Below are positions 8,364 to 16,327 of a stretch of DNA of 64,000 nt, piece by piece. The notes beneath the pieces were generated by a model. The model saw nothing but the letters and a program-made list of their open reading frames with translations. It was not told the DNA's origin and searched no databases. Made by a program: the position numbers and the translations under genes. Numbering within the stretch: the first letter of the stretch is position 1; every line of letters starts with the position of its first letter. The DNA comes from Chamaesiphon sp031376885 (lineage in GTDB: Bacteria; Cyanobacteriota; Cyanobacteriia; Cyanobacteriales; Chamaesiphonaceae), in assembly GCA_031376885.1 (NCBI GenBank), contig JANMEL010000135.1, forward strand, positions 3,632-67,631, given 5' to 3'.

Positions 8364-9677
8364 CTATTCCCACTCAATATCCTCAACAAATTTAGGTACT
8401 GCGGCGGTTAATACTTCATTTCCAGTTGCAGTCACCAATACATCATCTTCGATGCGGACACCGATTCCTTTCCAACAGTCATCGATGGGGGGTTGCCCTT
8501 CAGCGGCTTGGATATCCGGCGAGATATAGATTCCAGGCTCCACCGTGATGACATTTCCTGGTTGAAACTGGTACCATGTTTCGGCACCATGCATATAAAT
8601 ACCTGCATCGTGGACATCCAAACCCAACCAGTGTCCAGTACCGTGCATATAGAAATTTTTGTACTTCCCTTCCTCGATCAGAGTTTCCACATTACCATCG
8701 AGGAGTTCGAGATTGACCAGACCCTCAGTGATAATCTGGACAGAGGTATGGTGAAAATCTTTCCAGGTAGTTCCAGGTTTAACTTGTTCGATCGAAGCCA
8801 TCTGAGCGTCTAGCACTAGCTCATAGATGATTTTCTGTTCGCTGCTAAACTTCCCATTTACCGGAAACGTGCGGGTAACATCGGAGTTGTAATAACCACA
8901 AGCGCAACCAGCATCAATGAGTAATAAATCCCCATCCTTCAGTTCGCTATTATTCTCAATATAGTGCAGCACACAAGCATTAGCACCAGTTGCGACGATC
9001 GAAGGATATGCAGCTCCCATCGCGCCATTTTTGCGAAAAATATATTCGATTTCGGCTTCAATTTGAGACTCATTAATCCCAGGTTTGGCAAATTTACGGG
9101 CGTGATTGTGAGCCAGAGCCGCGATATTCGCCGCTTGTCGCATCAAGTCCAATTCCGCAGTACTTTTTACCATGCGAAGAGGGTGAAGCGTGAGAAATGG
9201 ATCTTCGATCGCCACAGGCCCAGTTCCTCGTTTACCATAGGAACGCAGCAATTTTTGCCAATGGGTGACGATTTTATTGTTGAGCCGCTCATCACGTCCC
9301 ATATGATAATAAATCCTGTCTCCCTTCTCTAAATACTGGGAGAGCTTCTCGTCGAGTTCGCTAATTGGATACGCCTCATCCGCGCCATACTTAGCTTTTG
9401 CATCATCCACACCCACACGATATCCCGTCCAAATTTCCTTCTCTCGTTCTTTGGGCTGCACGAATAAGATAAACTTGTGTTCGGGATGATGAGGGGCGAT
9501 CACCGCCACAGCATTCGGCTCGTTAAAACCAGTCAGGTAATAGAAGTCACTCTCTTGACGATAGGTATATTCCACATCATTGTGCATCACAGCCATCGGC
9601 GCGCTCCCAAAAATCGCGGTGCCATTACCGATTTTTGCCATTAACTGTTCCCGACGCTGGCGGTATTCTGCTTCCAT
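8364..9677 (-). CDS. pepP: Xaa-Pro aminopeptidase (M24B)
   Basis: This 437-residue metallopeptidase removes N-terminal residues that precede proline. The N-terminal AMP_N domain (about 1-135) and the C-terminal pita-bread domain are both present. The five dinuclear metal ligands are visible as Asp255 (LLIDAGC), Asp266 (YNSDVTRTF), His349 (MHGTGHWLGLDVHD), Glu380 (VEPG) and Glu410 (VRIEDD). Length and order match bacterial PepP. The ATG at 9677 fits the family start. It lies between the MITE and the divergent carbonic anhydrase-like gene and is probably transcribed alone. Confidence 0.94.
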   Translation of the reverse strand: MEAEYRQRREQLMAKIGNGTAIFGSAPMAVMHNDVEYTYRQESDFYYLTGFNEPNAVAVIAPHHPEHKFILFVQPKEREKEIWTGYRVGVDDAKAKYGADEAYPISELDEKLSQYLEKGDRIYYHMGRDERLNNKIVTHWQKLLRSYGKRGTGPVAIEDPFLTLHPLRMVKSTAELDLMRQAANIAALAHNHARKFAKPGINESQIEAEIEYIFRKNGAMGAAYPSIVATGANACVLHYIENNSELKDGDLLLIDAGCACGYYNSDVTRTFPVNGKFSSEQKIIYELVLDAQMASIEQVKPGTTWKDFHHTSVQIITEGLVNLELLDGNVETLIEEGKYKNFYMHGTGHWLGLDVHDAGIYMHGAETWYQFQPGNVITVEPGIYISPDIQAAEGQPPIDDCWKGIGVRIEDDVLVTATGNEVLTAAVPKFVEDIEWE

Positions 9678-9827
9678 GAACTTTGCGAACCTATGCTGAC
9701 TATACTCTCATCTTAACAGGGGTCAGGGGTTAGGGGTCAGCGACTCGATCTAATCCTTCGACGCTGCTAAATTAGCTCGATCTTTCAGATGTCAACGTTC
9801 ATTCCACTAACTAACTGTCAAGTCATC

Positions 9828-10358
9828 ATGAACATAGATTTACCCACCTTCTGGGCACCTGTAGATGTTTCTCAGGCTGCTTTTATCGCACCGAATGCGG
9901 TCATCATCGGACAAGTTTCGATCGCACAGGGCGCGAGTGTCTGGTATGGTGCAGTAGTGCGGGGCGATGTCGAATCGATCGAGATTGGTGTTTGTACTAA
10001 TATTCAGGATGGCGCAATTATTCATGGCGATCCTGGTAAACCGACTATTCTAGAAGCTAATGTGACTGTCGGACATCGAGCGGTGATTCACTCGGCATAT
10101 ATTGAGGCGGGATGTCTGATTGGGATTGGCGCGATCGTCTTGGATGGCGTTCGGATCGGCAGTGGTAGTATTATTGGTGCGGGTAGTGTTGTCACCAAAG
10201 ATGTCCCACCTCACTCTCTGATGGTAGGAGTACCTGCAAAATGTCTGCGGGAGCTTAATTCGATCGAAATTCAGGACTTAATTCACCACGCTCGAAAGTA
10301 TGAGCAATTGGCTTTGGTACACAGTGGTAAAGGTCAAGATTTGGGCTTTGGCAAATAG
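9828..10358 (+). CDS. Gamma-carbonic anhydrase-like hexapeptide-repeat protein
   Basis: This is a 176-residue left-handed beta-helix protein of the gamma-carbonic anhydrase/YrdA group. Repeated hexapeptides (IGQVSIAQGASVWYG, IGAGSVVTKD) run through it. The three metal-binding histidines of the family are in place (IIHGD near 66, VGHRAVIHSA at 83 and 88). I use the ATG at 9828; an ATG at 9789 would add 13 residues. It is shorter than CcmM and has no RbcS-like repeats, so it is not the carboxysome CcmM. Carbonic anhydrase activity cannot be read from sequence alone, because many relatives are inactive or have other roles. Confidence 0.85.
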   Translation: MNIDLPTFWAPVDVSQAAFIAPNAVIIGQVSIAQGASVWYGAVVRGDVESIEIGVCTNIQDGAIIHGDPGKPTILEANVTVGHRAVIHSAYIEAGCLIGIGAIVLDGVRIGSGSIIGAGSVVTKDVPPHSLMVGVPAKCLRELNSIEIQDLIHHARKYEQLALVHSGKGQDLGFGK

Positions 10359-10429
10359 CAGGTGAGGCGTGAGGGGTCAGGGATCTGGTTTTTAAAAATT
10401 AAGCTGGCTCTCATCCCCACACCATACAA

Positions 10430-10493
10430 CCCAATTCTCTGCTTGGTGCATTTTTACCGACGGGGAACCCGTGCGGTAAATGCATCCGCAATT
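10430..10493. repeat. 64-bp hairpin repeat, copy 1
   Basis: This is identical base for base to 23938-24001, in the same orientation. The core forms a hairpin in which ATTTTTACCG pairs with CGGTAAAT and CGGG pairs with CCCG around GAA. It is a small dispersed element downstream of the carbonic anhydrase-like gene. Confidence 0.85.
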
Positions 10494-10517
10494 CTCAATT
10501 CTCAATTCTCAACTAGT

Positions 10518-11507
10518 TCACCCGCCGATTTGAGACATGGTGCGATCGTAGATACCTGTGGCACTTCCAGACTCTCGCCCTTGATAATTGATGTCTGGTT
10601 TGAGATCGATTAATGCTTGAACTTGCGATCGCAACTCTGCGGTAGATACACCATTTCTTAACGCAGTTTTGAGATCCAATTGTCCAGTTTCATTGAGTAG
10701 ACAGGGCCGCAACCAACCATCGGCTGATAGTCTCATTCTATTACACCGATCGCAAAAACATTCAGACATCTGGCTAATGAAGCCCAGAGTGCCCTTAGCG
10801 TCAGGAATGGTAAATACATCAGCGGGGCCATTTCCCAGTACTTGAGCCTCGGTTAAACCCCATTTGGTGCGAATCTGTTGACGAATAGATTCAGAAGAAA
10901 TCCAACCTCGATCGCCGAATAGTTGATGATTACCAATTGGCATAAACTCGATAAACCGAACATGCCATTGGCGATCGATCGTCAGGGCAGCTAAATCTAG
11001 TACCTCAGCGTCATTCACTCCAGGGATCACCACAACATTTAGTTTGAGCGGTTCAAATCCGGCTGCTTGAGAGGCAAGGATGCCCTCCCACACCTGTTCC
11101 CACCGCGATCGACCAGGAGTACCGATCAGGCGATCGAAGGTGGCTGGAATCAACGAATCGAGGCTAATATTAATCCGGCGCAATCCAGCCGCGTACAAAT
11201 CCTGAGCCATTCCTCCTAGAAGAAAGGCATTAGTGGTGAGTGATAAATCTTGAGTCTGTGGTAGATTGGCGATCGATCGAACGATATCGACAACGCCCTT
11301 GCGTAACAATGGTTCCCCACCAGTCAACCGAAAACAGCTAAAACCAACTGGAATAAATACTTCACCCACGAGGGTCAACAACTCATCATTCGTCAATAGC
11401 TGCTCTCGCTCGAGATACTCTAGCTCCACACCTTCGGGCATACAGTACTGACACCGAAAGTTGCACCGATCGATAAGGCTAATCCGAAGATAATTGACCT
11501 GATTCAT
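10518..11507 (-). CDS. moaA: GTP 3',8-cyclase (molybdenum cofactor biosynthesis protein A)
   Basis: MoaA is the radical-SAM enzyme that rearranges GTP in the first step of molybdopterin synthesis. The N-terminal 4Fe-4S motif CNFRCQYC is present, then GGEPLL, and the C-terminal second cluster ECFCDRCNRMR followed by RPCL. The protein ends in Gly-Gly, the essential tail of this family. I chose the ATG at 11507 (MNQVNYLRISLIDRC), which matches cyanobacterial homologues; an ATG at 11537 adds ten residues. It may serve the molybdopterin oxidoreductase at 55.2 kb. Confidence 0.95.
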   Translation of the reverse strand: MNQVNYLRISLIDRCNFRCQYCMPEGVELEYLEREQLLTNDELLTLVGEVFIPVGFSCFRLTGGEPLLRKGVVDIVRSIANLPQTQDLSLTTNAFLLGGMAQDLYAAGLRRINISLDSLIPATFDRLIGTPGRSRWEQVWEGILASQAAGFEPLKLNVVVIPGVNDAEVLDLAALTIDRQWHVRFIEFMPIGNHQLFGDRGWISSESIRQQIRTKWGLTEAQVLGNGPADVFTIPDAKGTLGFISQMSECFCDRCNRMRLSADGWLRPCLLNETGQLDLKTALRNGVSTAELRSQVQALIDLKPDINYQGRESGSATGIYDRTMSQIGG

Positions 11508-11584
11508 ACCCCCCATTGTTACAGATCTAGACCCCATTTACCAGCCAGCTTCACAAAAAACATGGGTATCCCCACCGTCTAGTG

Positions 11585-11662
11585 CTACCGTGTATACGCA
11601 AGTTGGCTAGACTTCTGCTAAGGCAGACGCTACGCGAACGTTTTAGGTTGATTTACCCCTCC
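11585..11662. mobile_element. Partial relative of the 8.0-kb MITE, with 10-bp flanking duplication
   Basis: The left end ctaccgtgtatacgcaa differs from the 8.0-kb TIR by one base. It is preceded by ccgtctagtg (11575-11584), and the same ten bases recur at 11663-11672. The matching right inverted end is absent; the element stops at TTTACCCCTCC, a motif that also occurs inside the full element near 8050. It also contains a GCGTAGCGTCT-type palindromic repeat. Confidence 0.55.
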
Positions 11663-11834
11663 CCGTCTAGTGAGGGTACTTAGCGATCCTAATGATTTTC
11701 CTGATTTTTTAACCGCAAAGGCGCAGAGGGCGCAGAGATTAGGAAGTCGAGATCTAGATTTTAATTTAGGATCGCTATAGACGGATCTCCTGCTCAGTGG
11801 GTCAAACTTCTCACCCGATCCAAATCAGTTCTTA

Positions 11835-11882
11835 ATTATCAATTATCAATTATCAATTATCAATTATCAATTATCAATTAAT
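11835..11882. repeat. Heptanucleotide tandem repeat (CAATTAT)n
   Basis: About six to seven copies of CAATTAT end at the stop of the next gene. Similar heptad arrays with related units occur at 7.9, 39.1, 49.7 and 50.8 kb. Such STRR-type heptad repeats are known in cyanobacteria. Confidence 0.85.
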
Positions 11883-12216
11883 TGGCATAGGTCATTTTAG
11901 CCGCCATCTCATTTAACCACCCATCTTGACTGACGGCTAGCGCGATGCCCAAACCACCTGCAAAATTGGCAAAAAATCCTTGCTCAGTGTTTCTATAATT
12001 AATATGACTAGCCAAAGACCAAACAAAGAAAGCAATCCCAAACACCAGTAATCCCGTAATCACAAAAGTTAGAGATAGGGTTTGACTACTGGCTTGACTA
12101 GCATCACCCACCCAAATATTCGCCCAGTGAGCGGCAATTTTCCAGATAAATGTCTTGCTCACCCACACCACAGATCCGGCGGTAAAATAAGCTATGACTC
12201 CAGGTATATATTCCAT
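11878..12216 (-). CDS. Small membrane protein of unknown function
   Basis: This 112-residue protein has three likely membrane spans: residues 8-30 (IAYFTAGSVVWVSKTFIW region), 48-72 (SLTFVITGLLVFGIAFFVWS) and 82-97 (FFANFAGGLGIALAV). I recognise no family. It ends inside a CAATTAT heptad array. It follows, on the same strand, another small membrane-anchored protein (12280-12552) with a 63-bp gap that includes a palindromic repeat. Confidence 0.6.
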   Translation of the reverse strand: MEYIPGVIAYFTAGSVVWVSKTFIWKIAAHWANIWVGDASQASSQTLSLTFVITGLLVFGIAFFVWSLASHINYRNTEQGFFANFAGGLGIALAVSQDGWLNEMAAKMTYAN

Positions 12217-12245
12217 ATTGTTTGATACTTAATAAGTTAATTTTG

Positions 12246-12277
12246 GCTCGTTGGCGTAGCCTCCGCTGTGCGGAATC
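12246..12277. repeat. Short palindromic repeat (GTTGGCGTAGCCTCCGC type)
   Basis: This 32-bp sequence, inverted, matches 30 of 32 bases inside the coding sequence at 36487-36518. It belongs to the GGCGTAGCCTC family of short dispersed palindromes common in cyanobacteria. Here it is intergenic. Confidence 0.75.
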
Positions 12278-12279
12278 GA

Positions 12280-12552
12280 CTATCTCCATCGATCGCGTTC
12301 TAAATCGTAGATCGCCTTTTCCCAATGCCAATCGGCATGTTTATCTGGATACCTGATTTGAGACTGGGAAATCAAACGGTTCGCTGTATTGCGATTGCCG
12401 CCTAATAATTTTAATAGTTTACGCTCTAGGTGAGGATGCTGTGGTTTGATAGCGCGGGATCTGCCTCTACCAATCCGAACTACATCTCGCTGTTGCCAAG
12501 CGATAAATAACAGGCATATTCCGACGGCGATCGCGATAATAGCACCAGTCAT
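12280..12552 (-). CDS. Conserved cyanobacterial membrane-anchored small protein
   Basis: This 90-residue protein has an N-terminal hydrophobic span (MTGAIIAIAVGICLLFIAW) followed by a basic stretch. The soluble part has the recognisable motif LLKLLGGNRNTANRLI and ends WHWEKAIYDLERDRWR. Proteins of this form are common in cyanobacteria, but I know of no assigned function. The ATG at 12552 is well placed. The gene is in line with the phosphoribosyltransferase upstream and the membrane protein downstream. Confidence 0.75.
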   Translation of the reverse strand: MTGAIIAIAVGICLLFIAWQQRDVVRIGRGRSRAIKPQHPHLERKLLKLLGGNRNTANRLISQSQIRYPDKHADWHWEKAIYDLERDRWR

Positions 12553-12677
12553 AAGTAAATGGGAAGTTGAATGACTTTATAATAGTACGATCGCGAGGTT
12601 TATTGTTAATCGCTTGATATGCCACTAGTTTAGCTGCCGCAGATCCGATTCTCAATCCGTAGAATTACTAGATTTAC

Positions 12678-13184
12678 TTATTTTTCGTCGATCCGTTTGG
12701 ACAATTGTTTTGCATAGTATTGTCTCCGCAGATCGTATTTCTCAAAGGGTTGATGAATCCATACGTTCTCAGTTAGATAGCTGATATAATAATCAGGTAC
12801 CGAAATAGAGCAAGCTTTGTACCAGATTACTGCTGTTTTGAGCTGCTGAATTTCTGGATACTTTTCGCGCAGCCAGAGTACGGTTTGCTCTAAGGTAATA
12901 CCCGAATCAACTAGATCGTCTACCAATAATACTCGATCGCCTAACCGATCGGCTGTCATGGTCATGTGTGTGGCGATCGTCAAGTCGCCCCGCTCCCGAT
13001 TACCATAGGAGCTGGTAGCCAAAATTGCTAGGGGTTGGTTGAAGATGCGCGAGAGGATGTCGCCTACTCGTAAGCCGCCTCTGGCGATGCAGATGATTTG
13101 GTTGAATTCCCAGGGGGCGATTTTGTCTGCTAGTTGTTCGATCGATTGGTGGTATTGTTCCCAGGTGATGTTTAGATCGGACAT
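12678..13184 (-). CDS. Phosphoribosyltransferase
   Basis: This 168-residue type I phosphoribosyltransferase has the PRPP-binding signature VLLVDDLVDSGITL near residues 84-97 and an ARGGLRVG loop near 34-41. It resembles the xanthine/hypoxanthine (Gpt-like) salvage branch, but the base specificity is not visible. Family members transfer ribose-5-phosphate from PRPP to a purine base. It sits 66 bp downstream of the aspartase gene on the same strand and may be co-transcribed. Confidence 0.88.
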   Translation of the reverse strand: MSDLNITWEQYHQSIEQLADKIAPWEFNQIICIARGGLRVGDILSRIFNQPLAILATSSYGNRERGDLTIATHMTMTADRLGDRVLLVDDLVDSGITLEQTVLWLREKYPEIQQLKTAVIWYKACSISVPDYYISYLTENVWIHQPFEKYDLRRQYYAKQLSKRIDEK

Positions 13185-13252
13185 TGGTGCTTAGTTGGGG
13201 TGTTTATTAAGCGCAGAGAGGGAGGAGAGAGGAGGAGATCGCAGAGAGGGTA

Positions 13253-14650
13253 TTAGTGGGTGGGGAGTTGGCTCATGGCTTCTAGGTTTAGTACTTCTGC
13301 TAGAAGTTCGGGTGTCATGAGGTTTTGTTCGATGACGATCTGGCGCAGGGTTTTTCCGGTGATGAGGGATTCTTTGGCTACATTGGCGGCGTTGAGGTAG
13401 CCGATGTGGGTGTTGAGTGCTGTTACTAGGGCTAGGCTGCTTTCGGCGTAGTTACGGCAGCGATCGGGTTTGGCGGTGATGCCTGTGATACACTGTTCGG
13501 TGAGGGCGGAGATCGCGTTACCGAGGATTTCGATGCTGTGGATCAGGTTGTAGGCGATCAGGGGCATCATTACGTTTAGTTCTAATTGTCCTGCTTGGGC
13601 GGCCATTTCGATCGCTCGATCGTATCCCATCACTTGGAAGCATACCATGGACATCATTTCTGCCATGACTGGGTTGTATTTTCCTGGCATGATGGACGAG
13701 CCAGGTTGGACGGGAGGCAGTTGGATTTCTTTGAATCCTGTATTTGGGCCTGAGTCCATTAATCGCAGGTCGTGGGAGATTTTAACGCAGTCTTGGGCGA
13801 GATTGCGGAGGCTACCGGAGACGTTGACGAATGGTGCCATACTTTGCATCGCTGCCATCAGGTGAGGGGCGACTGTTAGGGGTACACCAATTAGTTCGCC
13901 GAGGGTTTGGGCTACTTTCGATCGATATTCAGGATGAGTATTCAAGCCCGTACCCGTAGCACTACCGCCTAACCCCAATTTAGTTAGATCCGTAGCAGCT
14001 TGACTAATTCTACCACGATGTTCGCGTAAAATCTGAGCAAACGCTCCAAAACTATCACCCAATCTGACAGGCACAGCATCCTGCATATGAGTCCGCCCAG
14101 ACTTGACGATCGAGTGAAATTCTATTGCCTTTTGGTCTAGTGCATCGATCGCGCGATCGAGAGCCGGATATAGAGAATGACTCAGAGCCAATAAACCCCC
14201 AACCCGAATCGCCGTCGGAATCACATCATTAGTAGACTGACCATAATTAACATGGTCATTCGGACTTACCCGTTGATAATTCCCCTTCACATCCCCTAAT
14301 AATTCCAACGCCCGATTAGCCAACACCTCATTCACATTCATATGATGAGAAGTACCAGCACCAGCCTGATAAATATCCACCACAAACTGCTCGCGCAAAT
14401 TGCCACCAAGCACCTCATCAGCCGCCGCCACAATCCCCCGACTCAGCTCCGCCGAAATACAACCCAACTCACCATTAACAATCGCCGCCGCCTTCTTGAT
14501 CAGCAGACAAGCATCAACATAAGTAGCCAACGGCATCAACCCACTAATGGGAAAATTCTCGATCGCCCGTAAAGTCTGAATCCCATAATAAGCCGAAACC
14601 GGAATCTCCCGCTCCCCCATCGAATCCCGCTCAACCCGAAAACCACTCAT
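13253..14650 (-). CDS. aspA: Aspartate ammonia-lyase
   Basis: This 465-residue enzyme of the fumarase/aspartase superfamily converts aspartate to fumarate and ammonia. The signature loop is GSSIMPGKYNPVMAE (usual form GSSIMPxKVNP; Tyr here replaces Val). Other conserved blocks are SGRTHMQDAVPVRLG, GGSATGTGLNTHPEY and the N-terminal YYGIQTLRA. SGRTHMQDA and GTGLN favour aspartase over class II fumarase, although the two are close. I use the ATG at 14650 (MSGFRVERDSMGE); an alternative start lies 6 codons upstream. The adjacent gene is an aspartate-type aminotransferase, suggesting a shared aspartate theme. Confidence 0.88.
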   Translation of the reverse strand: MSGFRVERDSMGEREIPVSAYYGIQTLRAIENFPISGLMPLATYVDACLLIKKAAAIVNGELGCISAELSRGIVAAADEVLGGNLREQFVVDIYQAGAGTSHHMNVNEVLANRALELLGDVKGNYQRVSPNDHVNYGQSTNDVIPTAIRVGGLLALSHSLYPALDRAIDALDQKAIEFHSIVKSGRTHMQDAVPVRLGDSFGAFAQILREHRGRISQAATDLTKLGLGGSATGTGLNTHPEYRSKVAQTLGELIGVPLTVAPHLMAAMQSMAPFVNVSGSLRNLAQDCVKISHDLRLMDSGPNTGFKEIQLPPVQPGSSIMPGKYNPVMAEMMSMVCFQVMGYDRAIEMAAQAGQLELNVMMPLIAYNLIHSIEILGNAISALTEQCITGITAKPDRCRNYAESSLALVTALNTHIGYLNAANVAKESLITGKTLRQIVIEQNLMTPELLAEVLNLEAMSQLPTH

Positions 14651-14777
14651 AAAACTCCCCCCATACAAACAACCTCTCTGTCTTGAAAAGGTGCTTCACT
14701 TGGGGAAACCCCAAGAACGCACTTTCCGCTGCGATCTCTTTTCTCTCTTTTTTCTCTGCGTTAAATAAACACCATGA

Positions 14778-15944
14778 CTAAATTCTAGCCCCCACAAACC
14801 GAGCCAACCGATCCAACCCCTTCTCAATCGTCACCAAATCCGTAGCATAAGAAATCCGAATACAATCATCAGCCCCAAACGACTTCCCTGGAATCGCCGC
14901 CACATGCTGCTCATCAAGCAACAACTTGCAAAAAGTCAAAGAATCAAGCTGAGTAGCCGCAATATTAATAAACACATAAAAAGCCCCATCCGGCTTGACA
15001 TAACTCAACCCAGGCATACTATCCAAGCCAGCCAAAACCACCGCGCGGCGGTTGACAAAAGCTTGACGCATCATCTCCACACAATCCTGAGATCCTTCCA
15101 GAGCAGCAACAGCACCATATTGAGCAAAAGTACATACATTCGACGTACTATGACCTTGTAGAGTACTAGCCGCCTTAATCAGCTCAACCGGAGCAGCCAA
15201 ATAACCCACCCGCCAACCAGTCATCGAGTAAGCCTTGGCAAACCCATTACTAATAATCGTGCGTTGGAAAATATCATCACCCAGAGCACCGATACTAACT
15301 TGCTCCACACCATCGTAGATAATTTTCTCATAAATCTCGTCAGACACCACGAGGATATCTCGATCGACAACCACTTTTGCCAGAGCTTGCAACTCTTGCC
15401 GAGTATATACCACCCCCGAAGGATTGGAGGGAGAATTGAGGATAAATAATTTAGTTTTGGGCGTAATCGCCGCGTTAAGAGCATCAGCAGTAATTTTATA
15501 ACCAGTGCTGCGATCTGTATTGACAATTATCGGCGTACCACCAGCCAAACGGACCATTTCGGGATAACTCAACCAAAACGGTGCGGGGATAATCACCTCA
15601 TCACCAGGATCGATCAGCGTCATCATCAGATTGTAAAGCGAATGCTTGCCCCCATTGGTGACTAAAATATTTGCATCGCCATAGTTTAGGTTATTATCAC
15701 GTTGAAGCTTGTCAGCGATCGCCTCCCGCAATCGAGGCTCACCCGCTGCTGCACCATACTTAGTCTTACCCAAATCCAGTGCTTCTTTTGCCGCAGCTTT
15801 GATGAGATCTGGAGTATCAAAGTCGGGTTCCCCCGCACTGAAACTACACACATCCTTACCCTCCAACTGCATTGCCTTCGCCACAGCAGAAATGCCGAGG
15901 GTGACTGAAGGTTCGATTTCACTGATGCGTTTTGCTAATTTCAT
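14778..15944 (-). CDS. aspC: Pyridoxal-phosphate aminotransferase, aspartate aminotransferase type
   Basis: This 388-residue class I/II aminotransferase has the PLP lysine near residue 237 in SNGFAKAYSMTGWRVGY, the NPSNPSG-like NSPSNPSG near 170-176, and SDEIYEKI near 201-208. It matches the bacterial Ib aspartate aminotransferase subgroup, which may also act on prephenate in cyanobacteria. It lies 127 bp upstream of aspA on the same strand, the gap containing a GGTGCTTCACTTGGGG repeat. Substrate choice is inferred from family resemblance. Confidence 0.88.
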   Translation of the reverse strand: MKLAKRISEIEPSVTLGISAVAKAMQLEGKDVCSFSAGEPDFDTPDLIKAAAKEALDLGKTKYGAAAGEPRLREAIADKLQRDNNLNYGDANILVTNGGKHSLYNLMMTLIDPGDEVIIPAPFWLSYPEMVRLAGGTPIIVNTDRSTGYKITADALNAAITPKTKLFILNSPSNPSGVVYTRQELQALAKVVVDRDILVVSDEIYEKIIYDGVEQVSIGALGDDIFQRTIISNGFAKAYSMTGWRVGYLAAPVELIKAASTLQGHSTSNVCTFAQYGAVAALEGSQDCVEMMRQAFVNRRAVVLAGLDSMPGLSYVKPDGAFYVFINIAATQLDSLTFCKLLLDEQHVAAIPGKSFGADDCIRISYATDLVTIEKGLDRLARFVGARI

Positions 15945-16327
15945 AACTTACCGATGCTCCCCAGTCGCCCTTGCTAGCGTATCATCACACTTGCCGACGC
16001 GCATTATCTACATTATCTATGATAGTGTGCCCCAAGCTATGTAATTGTAAAGCAATTGGCTGATATTTAAGGATCGATCGCCCAAATTAAAGTAGCGATC
16101 GCGATCGACAGTATAAAAACATACCCGATTCAGCATAATTTTTGCCCAGAGCGAATCGATCGACCTTTTGAGGGGCGCGTATCTGGTATGTGTAATACTT
16201 ATCAGCAAAACTTGGACTGCCTATTAGGTAAAACTCTATGTTTGCTATATCTTTTTCAAAGGTTTTCGATTATCCTCATATATAGAGCTATTGCTAAGTT
16301 AAATTGTCATTTTATAAACGAAACTCT
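15945..16327. promoter_or_regulatory. Intergenic control region of the CO2-uptake operon (candidate LysR sites)
   Basis: This 383-bp region separates divergent aspC and ndhF and has no good gene. It holds an AT-rich dyad aattg-taaag-caatt at 16043-16057, which contains a T-N11-A core as used by LysR-type regulators, and clustered GCGATCGC-like octamers at 16070-16110. The LysR gene downstream of the operon is the obvious candidate regulator. The assignment is inference. Confidence 0.35.

Noticed and set aside
11835..11882. CRISPR array
   Set aside because: Units are 7 bp with no spacers; these are simple heptad tandem repeats. No CRISPR array or cas gene was seen in the window.
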